DNA of 64,000 nt, from contig DF237342.1 in NCBI GenBank assembly GCA_000708835.1, positions 22,537 to 86,536 of the forward strand, given 5' to 3'. The notes beneath the pieces are model-generated. The model made no database searches, had not been told where the DNA came from, and worked only from the letters and a program-made list of their open reading frames with translations. This document shows, one piece after another, positions 1 to 11,296 of the stretch (position 1 is its first letter; each line of letters begins with the position of its first letter). A program made the translations under genes and the position numbers. The DNA is from Klebsormidium nitens (taxonomy: Eukaryota; Streptophyta; Klebsormidiophyceae; Klebsormidiales; Klebsormidiaceae).

Positions 1-1450
1 GACGACATCGACCTCGCTCCCGTCGAGCCCGAGATCACGACCGTGTCGTCGTCCGCGGGGACCGCTCTCGCGAAGCACCTCAAGTCGATCGGGGCCAAGA
101 TGTACGGCGCCTTTTGGTGCTCGCACTGCTTCGAGCAGAAGCAGGTGGGGCTTTGGGGGTCGAGCGCTGTCCTTTTTCCTCTCCTTAGTGCGTTCTCAGA
201 CAGCGGCATCTGCTTCTGAAATGCTTCCTATTATTCGTGTTGCTTCGAGCAGAAATGGATGGGATGCGACCGTTCTTGTACTTGTTTGCGTTTGTACGTT
301 AAGTCGCGGTTGGCTGGTCTGAAATCTCTTCGACGGGTCGGGTTCGTTAGCAACGTCGACCTATGTGAGATGTTGTCAGTCATTCGACGCTCTATATGCA
401 GCCCTTCGACGTATCGTTCAACGCCCTTAGCTTTTGTCTGTGGTCTCCCGAGATGTACAGCATCTTAAAGTTTGCAACTGTCAGCAGTTGCATTTGCCAC
501 TGAAGAGCTCTTTGTCGGCCGTTCGGGAGTCCGCCTCTCAGCTCTTTTAGGTTGCATGTTTCGCAATCGTTTAGCCTTCCTCTTGAGGTCCCGCCCTTAG
601 CCAATAGGAAGTCTCTCGTGTCTGATTAGCCTCCCTACGAATCTAGATGCCTAAAACTTGGAGAAGCTTCGTTTTGACTACTCGCCTGGCCCCCTAGGGG
701 TGGACCCTTTACAGTCAGTTGACGAAGTTTGCAGCCACTTTCGCCAATTCAATCCCCTATTTCACCAGAAGCCAAAAGCGATCGAAAGTCTCTAGAATAG
801 TGTTGCAGGTCCGCAGTGATACCTAATTCCTCAGAGGGACGTTCGATCGACCTGTCGATTACGAAATGCTATACAAAGCTGGATGAATGCCATGCTCTTT
901 CCCGGACAGCTAATGCACGTAATAAAGCGCTGGGTGGAGGCATGGAAAGCGCCAACTTCCATGGTGTGAAGCGAGTGTTCACGGCTTGTCTGGTGTGCAT
1001 TTATCTCGGTCGCAGGCATTCGGACAAGAGGCGATGCAGTACGTTGACTATGTTGAGTGCTACCCCGACGGTTATCGGAGGAACGTAACTTTAGCCAAGC
1101 CCTGCGTAGATGCCAAAATCGAAGGGTTTCCGACGTGGGTCATCGACGGAAAGGTGAGGGGCCTTTGTCTGCCTCGTCATCTACGGTTCAGCCGAGAAGG
1201 CCAAAGAAGATTACTAGAAAAGCCTAAGTCCGATGGCAGTTCCTTTTTGCACGGATTGCGCAGCTTGGATGCCAGCACTTTGTGTGGATGATCTTGCAGT
1301 TTGCTGATCTGGTAGTTCAGAAGTGGTAGTCACGGGTAGTCATGAGCTGACCGATTGCCTTGTGATCTTGTGCAGCTGATATCTGGGGAGCAGGATTTGA
1401 AACAGCTGGCCATCGTATCCAAGTTTGATCCATCGACCATCACCCAATAG
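1..1450 (+). CDS. LTO1: LTO1-type VKOR/thioredoxin-like oxidoreductase, C-terminal part (5' truncated)
   Basis: Three exons are visible: 1-144 (entered in frame from outside the window), 1016-1153 and 1376-1450 (stop TAG). All junctions are phase 0 with GT...AG ends. The product ends in a thioredoxin-like domain. The redox motif WCSHC lies in the first exon (GAFWCSHCFEQKQ), followed by YVECYPDGY and the cis-proline-type segment EGFPTWVIDGK. This matches the C-terminal domain of plant and cyanobacterial VKOR fusion proteins. In plants LTO1 is a thylakoid membrane protein that forms disulfides in lumenal proteins, including photosystem II subunits. The four-helix VKOR domain that should precede this part lies beyond the left edge, so targeting cannot be judged. 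The introns carry weak copies of neighbouring exon edges (near 225-260 and 1281-1325). The family assignment is secure; the plastid location is inferred from the family. Confidence 0.9.
225..260 (+). repeat. Donor-side exon echo in LTO1 intron 1
   Basis: The 14-base string tgcttcgagcagaa at about 241-254 repeats the end of the first exon (about 127-140), about 114 bp downstream and without a usable GT directly after it. The bases before it resemble the exon weakly. Taken alone this is a modest match. It is listed because the same arrangement recurs in other genes of the window. Confidence 0.45.
1281..1325 (+). repeat. Acceptor-side exon echo in LTO1 intron 2
   Basis: A copy of the intron 2 acceptor and the start of exon 3 lies about 85 bp upstream of the real one. 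It reads tgatcttgcag followed shortly by ctgatctgg; the real site reads tgatcttgtgcag followed by ctgatatctgg. The copy would not continue the protein. Confidence 0.45.
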
Positions 1451-3090
1451 ACTGGCTGAGCACGTTGAACGTTGTGTCCACCATTCGGGAGCTACCTATC
1501 CAGCGAGTTGCAAGTAACTCCGCTTATTTGGCCACATATGTCAACAGCTTATTGTTTGTTGTTCCTTCTTTTTTGCCGAAGAACACAGGCCAGAGGGCAT
1601 AGATGGGGTCCGTACTTGTGCAAAATACAGTACGCTGTGCTGCAATATGCGACGCGATAGTCAGACTTCCATGATTGGGCTCCTTGCTGTGCGCGTTGTG
1701 CATATGGTGGCACCCTCACGAAGCAGCTCTGGGTGTGGTTAATCAATTCATGGGCCTTTTAGTATAGCTCACTATGCGGGCGCTGTTTAAGACTACTGCA
1801 AAAGTTCGCAGTATGACATAAGGATACACGTCTGATGTCGTAATTTATGATTGGATGGTATACCCGCAACAAGATATTCATGTGCATGCCCTTTGCTTTG
1901 AGGAGAATTGGTGGATTTTTTGGACTCTTGTCTGCATGATTGATTAGAGATTCTATAGGATCTGTGAATCAGAGAGGATCACATGGCACCCATGTCTCGA
2001 TCATGCACAAAGTCACTTATGTATAGTATGTGAGTTGACAGTCTCGATATCATGCACTCCAATTTCAGTTTTCCGGCCAGCTTTCAGTCGCTAGTCTCTG
2101 GTTGCACAAAGCGAGAAGATGAGGCCCATGACCAGGCTCGTCAAATTCCATGTCCCATTGATCGTCTGTCCGACTCTTGCCTACCTAGCGCAGTATAATC
2201 TACATAAGGTACACACTACAGTGGCAGCACCAGCGCTCTGATGTTCCACACAACACGCAACTCTTCTGAGCAAATTGCGAAGAGCTTGACCCATGGACAC
2301 GGTAAGACCTAATGCAAGGCAGTAGTTTGGTGTGGTAATCAACATTGCACTGCCTACTGCTGTAGACAGATGATCAGTATTTTCTGGTCACTGTCTATGT
2401 CTGGTCACTGATCTGCACCCAACTTGGTTGAACCGACCCAGAATCCCTGGACAATCAAAGGTCCTCCAGGCCTGCAAAGTTGTAGCACAAATGTCAGGAG
2501 ACCTGCTCCACCTATTCAGATTATGCAACAAAAGTCCTAACAAGCAAGTCCTAAGAAGTCTCACAAGAAAGCACTGTCTCCGTGACACCAAACTTGCGGA
2601 TGGGCGAAGCAGCCAAACAAATACCTCACATTTAGATTCAATTGTGCCACTCCCTCAAAACGAGACATACACTCTGAATCTCCTGCATATACCACCCAGA
2701 AGCTGACAAACTCTTGAACCAGCCGCATACATTCTATAGGGCATCCTGAATGCATCATCTGCCAACTGCGAGTTCACCCGATCAGCAGACTTTCCAATGA
2801 GGCTTACCTTCAAACGGTCTGTTCGCACCCTCTCTTGCTCTCCAGTTTTGCAGGGCGGCCCCAAGTAGCACCTTTGATCCACTCATCGGTGCCCTCAAAT
2901 GCATCAAGACTTTCCTGTGTGTGGAGCTGATTGATGTTTTCCCCTCATATAGCAAACCACTGCCTGTGGTATGTGCTTTCAAGAAGAAGCCAAACATTCT
3001 CACTGTTGTTCCAAAATCAATGAAAGTCTGGAAGAGTCCCTAAGAACAAGAGGAAACTGGAGCTCCCCAGGCATGGCCCCTGGCAGTATC
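1451..3090. other. Intergenic, no gene recognised
   Basis: This stretch holds the 3' side of LTO1 and then AT-richer sequence. Open frames on both strands are short and lack domain-like composition or GC-rich exon character. I see no RNA gene or clear repeat. Confidence 0.5.
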
Positions 3091-3291
3091 CTACGCTCTT
3101 TCCTCTGCTTCTTGATGACCTCGCGCCAGCAAGCTTCGGTACACCTCTCTGGCCCTCTCTTCGCCCAAGACGATGCGGCTCGCATGCTCGTTCTCCAGGT
3201 TCACAAACCGGAAGCCGACTTTCAGGTAGCAAACCATGAAGGCTGCCAGGAAGAAGATGCCTACAATCAGGAGCACCAACCATAACTCCAT
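3091..3291 (-). CDS. Possible small single-pass membrane protein, 66 residues
   Basis: A complete reading frame runs from ATG at 3291 to TAG at 3091. Residues about 3-23 form a strongly hydrophobic segment (LVLLIVGIFFLAAFMVCYL). A charged amphipathic tail follows (NLENEHASRIVLGEERAREVY). This hydrophobic-then-charged layout is typical of small tail- or signal-anchored membrane proteins and is less likely by chance than the neighbouring frames. I do not recognise the family. A donor-like GT inside the frame (after LLARG) means it could instead be an exon of a larger gene. No other exon was found nearby. Confidence 0.4.
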   Translation of the reverse strand: MELWLVLLIVGIFFLAAFMVCYLKVGFRFVNLENEHASRIVLGEERAREVYRSLLARGHQEAEERA

Positions 3292-5476
3292 GCCGCAAAG
3301 GCAACCGCTTGCAAGGGCGACTTCTGCCGGTATTCACTTCTCATAAGCCCGTACCCATCAATGACAAAGACATGGGGCTGATCACTTTGCTGGCTGGACG
3401 GAATCCTGTTCCAAGCTTCCAACTTCAAGGTTGATCCTGAGCCCTCGGCCACTTTGCTGCTCGATTGGTGTGAATGGGACCGCTGGCCAGAATTATTTCG
3501 CCATCGGCCGTCAAGAGTTGTACTGCTCTGCATCGGACGGTTAAATAGGACGTACAATGCACAGCGCTTAGGCTTCCAAGATTCTGACACCATTGCTGTT
3601 CCCAACAATGCCACATGATGCCATCTTGGCTATTGGCATTGCCAGTATTGGCTTGAACTTGGATGAAGCAGGCACGTGCGCTTCAGTACTAGGTATACGA
3701 GACTGCCATTAAATGCTTGATTGAAGTGTTGTCCTTTCCCTTCGTATTCATGCAAGCATGAAGACTCACATCCTACTGCAGTGCATTTGTTTGGAAGCGG
3801 AACACTAGCTAATTCCGCTCGACAAGCGCACATGTGACCAGATTTGATTCGTTGAAATGATCATGTTCACCCTGCAAATAATAACGGATGTGGCGCACGA
3901 GATTCAAAAACAACATGGTCTGAACATGGCGTCGAATAGAGCTTGGGTCTGGAGCAAAACCTGACGTGCAAACTTGGACAGCAACATCCAAGCCAGGTTT
4001 TTGCAGCAAAATGAAGGGACACAAAATGCTTTCATGTAGACATAGAGCTGAAAATTCCCCCTGATCATAAACCTATGCACAAGAAGGGTTATAAAGAGAA
4101 ATTAAGCGGAATCAGAGTGTTTTATGAGCTGAGGTTGAACTATGACGTGGATATGATGTTGGGCTTGAACTTCTGAATCGATTGTAACACCGTCCACCGC
4201 AACAATCTCCGATCTATATGCTAGTAGGTGAAAGTTTCGAGATCTCGATGCACGACTTCTCGTTGGTCGTTCAAGTGATCTTCTCTTTCCTACTGCACGT
4301 GAGTTGACACATCTGGAAACATACTGAGTCGCTTGTTTCAACCTTTGTGTCAGGCTGCGACCTGCAGACAAGCAAGGCGACAAGAAGTCAGCTTTGCTTC
4401 AGAACAGAAGCGAGCAGCATAGATCGCTTTGGGGCACAGATCGACCGTGAATTTTGCGTGGCCGTTCCTAACGTGGAGCTGAGAACATTGACCTTTACTA
4501 ATTACTAGACATACTAAATGATACATGATTGGCAAGAAATTTGGCCTTCCAAAGAAAAGAAGACCGAAAGGGAAGAAATAGCGGCGCTCCTTTGCTAGGT
4601 ACTATTCTCGTCGTTGCTTTGAAAGCACCACTGATGATGGAGACCGCTTTTCTCGCATTTTTTCGCGATTTCGGAGAGTAAACGTAGGGGCTTCGTGAGA
4701 CTCAAGCACAGGCTATCTCTTTTGACCAAAATAAACTGTTTCGTCTATTCTCTCACAGCATCACTTTCTGTCACACACCCTCCACCTCTATCAAAAGCAA
4801 TAATGGCGCAGCACCTTACCTGACGACAGCAGCCGCTTAGCACCTCACGGCATGACGACGACAGCAGCTGGTGTTACCACGCTGTCTCTTCCGGCCAAAC
4901 GGCTAGTGAGACGCAGTCAAACAATCAGCCGTCGTTCGAAGCGTCCAATCGGTCCGAAAGGACCAAAGAGAGCCGCCTAATGGGTACTGAGGCTCTACCG
5001 ATTTTCGGACGCCTTCGGAGGCTGAGCAATGACCGGTGAATCGCAGCCAATTCAACTGCGGCTATTCAGACGCTACGAAGCTCAACTGAAGCCGTGCAGC
5101 CGGGCGCTTGTTGCACAATCTAAACTGTGGCGCACTCAAAAGCCTTATACAAACTGCCGCTTTGGCTGCCGCAGAGAGCCTCCATTTCCAGGACATTGCG
5201 GACACGGGGGTTCCTTTTGGCGCACGTTTGAAAAACCCCCTTCGGACTTCGTCACCCTTCCAAAGCTCGAGCAATAGGAGCTCCAAGGGTTGGTGGACGC
5301 AACTTTGGAAGCGTAGCTGGTTTTGGACGCTACGGCCTTCCGGAGGATTGACGGCGCACGCCTTTCGGACGCTGCTGAAGGAGCGGACGCTCAGTGCTCT
5401 GACGCTTTCGGACGCCGCTGAAACAGCGGACAATCAGTGCGGCGGCGCTTTTGGACGCCGCTGACTTTGCGGACGC
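3292..5476. other. Intergenic; degenerate GC-rich repeats near the right end
   Basis: From 3292 to about 4900 I see no gene. From about 4960 to 5470 the sequence becomes GC-rich. It holds many degenerate copies of a short unit containing ggacgc and gctga, next to the 3' end of the FtsJ gene. This part may be its 3' untranslated region. Confidence 0.5.
4960..5470. repeat. Degenerate short tandem repeat rich in ggacgc
   Basis: Units of roughly 25-35 bases with the core tttcggacgc(c/t)gctgaa recur imperfectly, for example around 5370, 5405 and 5450. The array directly follows the stop codon of the FtsJ gene on the minus strand. The units are too diverged to give a fixed period by eye. Confidence 0.5.
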
Positions 5477-8400
5477 CTAGCTCGGCTGTAGCCGTTGTTT
5501 GGCGATGAGGTAGATCTCGCGGGAGGCGGCCCGGGTCGCCTGCGGGCGCAGCCACGCCACGCGGTGGAAGAGCGGCTTGCATCGCTCGCCGAAGTCTGGC
5601 AGGTGCGGACGTACGGAGGTTAGACATTAGAGCGAAGCCCGGTATTCGGAGAATGAGAAGTCAAAAGTCAGTCGAATGAACGAGACTTGTCTCGAAAGGG
5701 CGCAGCCGACGCACGCGCTGGAAGAGCGGCTGCACCGCTCGCCAAAGTCTGAAATGTGCGGACGTACTGTTGTTAGTAACTAGAGCAAACGTCCGGGTTC
5801 GGCGGGAAAGAAAATACAGAAGATTAAACGAACCCGGCTCACGAGCCGGAAGAGCGGCTTGCACAGCTCGCCAAAAGCTGGCAACTCTGGATGGAGGAAT
5901 GTTAGTAACTAGAGCGAACGTTCGTGTTTGATGATTGAGGAAGTCAGAAAGCCAGGCGGACGAACGAAAGGGGAACGTTACGGGCGCAGCTAGGCCACGT
6001 GCCAAAAAGAACTTTTTGCACCGCTCGCCGCTTTTCTGCATGGGCGGACGACCGGATACTAGAGGGAACAGACGTCGGAAGTCAGCGTGAGGACATTAGG
6101 ACGACGTGAAAGCAACAGAAGCTTCTGCACATATCAGACAGAGATTAAAATTGAAAACGTCTTAAACTTTAGGACCCTTCTGCCCACAAAAGTGAGGACT
6201 GTCTCTACAAATTATCCAGCGGAGAAACGATCAGGAGCACTTGCAACGCCCGCGGATTTCTGGCAGGTACGGACGTACAGATCGTAGCAACGAGAACGGT
6301 CGTCCGGAGTCGGCCATCGAGGAAGTCAAAACGCCAAGTAAGAGAACCAAAGCAAGGGCAAGAACGATTAGCTCTTTCTTCCGCCAGCCGAGCCGTTCGA
6401 ACCGGTCGATGATGAAAATATGTGCAATCTGAAATTCAAATTCAAAAATCCGGGTCAGCCGACTCCAGTTAAGCTGACAAGATTGTAAGGGACGGGCTAG
6501 TACGCGCGGACAAACCCCTTATACCTCCACATCACCAGGAAAAACTGGTTTAAGTCCTGGCTTGCATCACGATTGAAGCCAAGCCACCAATCTGAGCTGG
6601 CCAAGCAGGAGCCTTTTCACGAGCTTCCAGGTATGCTCGACAGGTATTGCAAGGCTTTAACAAAGAACGGTAGTGAACAATCGGAAGGACTGAGACGAGA
6701 CTTCCACCGGATATGTTTGTGAGAAGTTCCAAGACTTCCGAGGTACTGATTGGGCCCGACGAGAGGCCCTGTAAACGACGCACCTTTCGTCCCCTCGCCT
6801 TCCAGCAGCTTTACAACAAAGTGGCCCCCCGGCAGGAGGAGGCCTCCGTCCTCATACTTTCCTTTCGGACCTCCCTTTCCGTCTCCGTTTCCGTTTCCGG
6901 ATGCACCGGCGCCCTCGTTCGGACGTCCGTGTTGGCAGCCGGCAGCACCCGCGCCCTCTTTCGGACGTCCGGCTTCCTCGTCCGAACGGCCAAAATCTCG
7001 TTCCGGAGGCCCGGATTCGACGTCGAAAGCACTAAAGCCCACTTCCGGACGTCCGAATCCGTCGTCCGCTTCACCCAAGTCTAGGCTGAAGTTGGCCCGT
7101 CCAAGGGCCAGCTGGGCGGCGCGCTCCCCGAGCTCGAGCGAGCACCGAACGTCCGAGAAGCCGTTTCCGGACGTGGCTGGGCACATGTCCGACAAAACCG
7201 TCGTAAAGCCCTGTGGAGGTTGAAAGAGGTTTGTTTGCTGACGTCACGGGTATATCTTGACCGTCGAGATTAAAAAGGGTTCCAAGAGCCGTCCCAACCG
7301 GTGGCGGACATGGCAGAACCGTCCAAAGAAACCGACCTGTAGATTACAGTAGTTGCTTGTCTCTGATGTCAAAGAAAGACGTATCTTGAACTTCAATTTT
7401 TCTAATAAATGGAAGCGTCTGAACGCTCGGCCAAAGGTGCAGAAGGGCACGAGTCAGGAAGAGCCGGCATGAAGCCCTGCTGAAGCTGGAAGTAGGACAC
7501 AAGTGCTCGTCCATTCTGGGTTAGTGAAATGGCCTCCCTAACCGGGAGGCAGTTTCGGGGGTACTAAGTCTGGGTCGGGGAGTCAAATACGCGGTTGGTC
7601 GTGGAATTGAGGACTGGCTACGTCAAGAATGGACGTTGGTAGATGGATGGTTGGTGAAAGTCCCCAATCATGCGCCGGTTTATTGAGTCTGTTTTGGGTT
7701 TGTTAAACCCAATTACAATTGAGAGCCTCGGAGTAGACTGAGTAGTATGGCACAATGGCAATCGTCAACGGTGTAGATTGACCGGAAGATAAATCGACGG
7801 TTCTCGGTCCTCGAACTCAAAGGCAAGGGATGCCACGTTGGCAGGCTGTGAGGGTTTAGCCAATGGGATCACAAGTAAAATAGCTTTACCGCGGACTTTT
7901 GACATGCCAATATAGGGAGGCAACAACTCCCATTGAAATGGACTACCTCAATTGCAAAACCCAGCCTCGTCTAAAAGCATCGTGCAACCCTGTCAAATGT
8001 GCCTGAAGCATCGATACACTCACCACTCTGCGGATCAAAGCGGTAGGGGTTTAACAGAAACACCGCCTTTCTTGCCTTGTCTTTCCTATCCAATGGCTGG
8101 AGATGCTCTTTCAAAGACTGCATCTGCGGCCTATTTCTCAAGCAACGAGTGAATGTCCAACAGTGGCGAAGAGAAAAAGAACCGCAGACAGGTCAAGGAA
8201 AGGCGAATAAGATACACCACACACGAACGAAGAAAGGGGCGAAAGCAGGCAAGGAAACGCGACGAGAACTTGACGAAGGCAGAACAACGCACATCGTAGA
8301 ACAGATGGTGCAGAATCACAGCATACTGAGATGAGGCGGAGTACGGCCGATGTCGACTCACATTCTTCACTCGCGGACTGATGTCCCGCAGGTGCCAAGG

Positions 8401-10035
8401 TTGAATGTCGAACGCATCCCCGTGCAAGAACCGGACGCGCTTGTCGCAGTAGGGGCCTGGGATCCTCATTTGCTGCAATTGGCAAGTGCGTGAGTATATG
8501 AGTGACAAGGTGCAAAAGCATGTAGAGTTGGCCTAGAGGCAAAGGTCCTGGTCGTTCCTTAACCCCTTGACCCTGACCTTGTACCGACCAGAGTTTAGTA
8601 GACTTAGTGTTGCAAAGGAAATTTTGCAAAGAGACGGAAGCCAACAAACAAAGTATCTGATGAAGATGAGTGTTCTGATCGAAGTCTAGACCCGCACCTG
8701 TGACCACCTCTGGTTGGGGCGGAAAAACCATGTACAAAAACGACGAAATGCTAAGAAGATGGGCGAAGTGACGACAGTACGACGAGCAGATGATCCTCAG
8801 TCCTACTACTCTCGTCATATCCTACAATCTGTAAGAGGAGCGACAGCTCTTCTATTCTTTAGCAGTTTCTTCCAGGTGACTAGAAGTTTTCAGCCGCCGG
8901 ACACCTTGGAAGGGTGTACTTTTGTGGCCGAGCTATTGAATCTCAGAAACATCTTGCCAGCATCGCAGTAAAGCATCAAAACAAGTCATGGAAACATCAC
9001 CACCGTACCTGGATGTCGACCCCTACAACAAGGCCTCCATTGCGGATGTTGCCCAGCAACTTGCACGCTACCTGCAATCGCAATCCAATCACCAATCTTT
9101 AAAAACTAACAAATCATCAAATCACATGGTTGAAACCCATTGAAACTTGCAAGGATAGAACAAGGTATGGGGCGAAAGGGACTGGGGCTTGCTTTGGCCT
9201 GTGCGCTGAGCTGACGAGTGCTATGAGCAGTACTGAGCTTCTTCACACCGAAGAGATCCTGCTGCTTTGGCAGTGCAACACCATCACTTTTTGGATCTTT
9301 AGGGGGGTAGGATTTTTACCTGCAGCCAGGCCCCTGGAGCGCACCCCAGATCGAGCACCTTGGCGCCCTTATGTTTGATGACATGGTGCTTGTCCTGAAT
9401 CTCCAGCAGCTGTCGGAAGAGATTTAAAACATTCTGACTTTCCAAGAGAGATGACAATCTTCCGTATTGGTGATTTGGTCAATGACTCATTTCCCAGGGC
9501 AGTGCAAGGTGCGAGTAAATATATTGGCTTTGAAAGCACCATTGAGATATGCCACGCCACCAAGGCGGCATCTATCGTAAGCAGACAGACCCTGTGATTC
9601 TTGCTGGCATTAAGACTACAAGTCCTATTCTTTTTGATCGACAAAATATTGGCAGCACAACAGGTGAAGTTCTGAAAATTCGGTGCGAGGTGCCAGATTT
9701 TCTGCCACCAAAAAGCTGCTCTTTAAAAAATAGCTTGTGAAACTTGGGGACATGGCATCACCCACCACCAGTTGCAAAGCAAGCACGGGGCCACTCCTGG
9801 ATCAGACTGCAATACTCCCCTCCTGCCAACGGGCTGAACTCAAATGCAAATCCTGCTTTTGGAAGTACAATAATCCTCAGTCACGCACATCAAAGGGTGG
9901 TGTTGCGGCAAAAGAACAGGCCGATTCCAAATCATTCTTGCAAGAGCGACAAACCTTGAATGCTGAACGCGCCACGTACTTCAATCGCTTGGCTTGCTGG
10001 AAGTAATGATCCTGTGCTTTGAAGAGGTTTGACAT
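5477..10035 (-). CDS. FtsJ/RlmE-type RNA 2'-O-methyltransferase with inserted low-complexity loop
   Basis: Six minus-strand exons join with matching phases: 10035-9955, 9409-9320, 9071-9009, 8472-8362, 7210-6784 and 5595-5477, giving 296 residues. Residues 47-55 (DLGCAPGAW) are the S-adenosylmethionine motif. K27, D123 (SDMCP), K249 (FVVKLLEG) and E284 (SREIY) occupy the positions of the K-D-K-E tetrad of RlmE. The family methylates a 2'-hydroxyl of large-subunit rRNA, and plant members are often organellar. Between the D and K motifs lies a Gly/Pro/acid-rich stretch of about 85-90 residues that the usual core lacks (the D-to-K spacing is 40 in RlmE and 126 here). The first ATG is taken as the start, but the frame is open upstream towards the N gap, so a targeting peptide may be missing. 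Intron 5 carries four echoes of the last exon. Confidence 0.9.
5700..6290 (-). repeat. Four acceptor-side echoes of FtsJ last exon
   Basis: Copies of the start of the last exon (ACTTCGGCGAGCGATGCAAG after AG, true start 5595) begin near 5748, 5877, 6035 and 6259 on the minus strand. Each follows an AG and shares upstream intron sequence such as the tacgtccgca block. Spacings are about 153, 129, 158 and 224 bp. Similarity falls with distance: the nearest copy keeps most of the exon start, the farthest only about a dozen bases. All carry frameshifts or substitutions, so they are not usable exons. Confidence 0.8.
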
Positions 10036-11296
10036 GACCGCTTCGGAAGTTGGGAGTGAGAGGTGGACAGAAACGAAAGCGCCTCTAGGTTTCTTCTGAA
10101 GAAGGCAGAACACGGCAATGCCAATTACTTGAATTACTTGAATTAGAATTTGCAGGCGATGGGCATTGCTACCATTTCTGNNNNNNNNNNNNNNNNNNNN
10201 AGCAAGACGGTACACGACACCGCTACCATTTCTGTATTAGGGTTTGCTGAAAGTTAGTAAACCCTGCATGTGATGAGCTTCATCAGACTGCTGATGTCAC
10301 TGTTGGCCATGCAAAATGTGAGAGCAAAATTATAACCGTCGAATGGTTCTTCCGAGTTCATCGGAGGGCTGCGAATGAACGCTAACCGATCAGGTGGCAT
10401 GTGCTGACATCACGCTTTCGGCGCCTCAGTGCTACACAGAACTCTCGTGAGCATTCTGGTCATGGAGCACCATACCACTGCTGGAACCCTTCGTCTTCTT
10501 AGAAGGAGCACAGAGCCAGCTCAATTGAGAACAGCAATTGCAGTCGCCAATTGCAAAGAAAGTAGGCAGCACATTTCTCTTCGAGACCTGTGCTGCAGGG
10601 CAATGCTGCGCATCTTTACATCTACTGATGAGCAAAGCGGTTCTGGAAACTTTGAGAACCACCACAGAACAGTTACTTTGTGTATAGGAGACGGAAGGCT
10701 ACTGAAGGTGAGTCTCGTAAAGGCTGATTGTTTAAGCATAATGTGCCCTCACTGGCACACAGTCTGCAATGCTGGCGGTTCATAAGTATCTTATGGTCCC
10801 ACTGATTCTTGATAACTTTTCTTTTCGATGAGTTACGATGAGGGTCAACAGATAGAAAGTCGAGTGTTTCCAATTGGAGCTCCTTGTATCAATGTGCACA
10901 GATCTGAGCTCAGTTCAATGCTGCCCCTTGAAAAGTCTGAGCTCAATGCGTTGACCACATCAACCATGACTGCAACAAGCATGCTTCAATGCAACTGCTG
11001 TCTGACCAGTCACTGAAAGCGACAAACTTACAAAACAATCGCTTTTAAACAGCAATGCGTTTGAAATGCCCTTTCAGCAGACTTCAGTGCTTTCCAATTC
11101 GAGGATCTTGAAAGGCCGTTTGAAAGGAGTGTTTCATCTTTCATCACATTGACATTCTTAGTGCAGGCAAGCATTGTACTTCCCCCATGACCTAAAGTCT
11201 TTTACATAGGGGGAAAAGGCACCTTCTGCAGGCCAAGAATTGCACACTCACTTGTCCATAAACATCTAGCCAGTGAAAGCAACAAGCGGGCCAAGT
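10036..11296. other. Divergent intergenic region between FtsJ gene (-) and patatin gene (+)
   Basis: About 1.26 kb separates the two presumed start codons, so both promoters should lie here. It includes the N gap at 10181-10200. Open frames near 10430-10780 do not look like coding sequence to me. I recognise no TATA box or factor site with confidence. Confidence 0.5.
10181..10200. other. Assembly gap (20 N) flanked by a short direct repeat
   Basis: Twenty N bases follow gctaccatttctg. The same 13 bases occur again at about 10222-10234, just past the gap. The direct repeat suggests a tandem duplication or an unresolved overlap at the scaffold join. Confidence 0.9.

Noticed and set aside
10429-10785. 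118-codon open frame upstream of the patatin gene
   Set aside because: Its composition and residues look random, it has no GC-rich exon character, and it fits no splice model with either neighbour.
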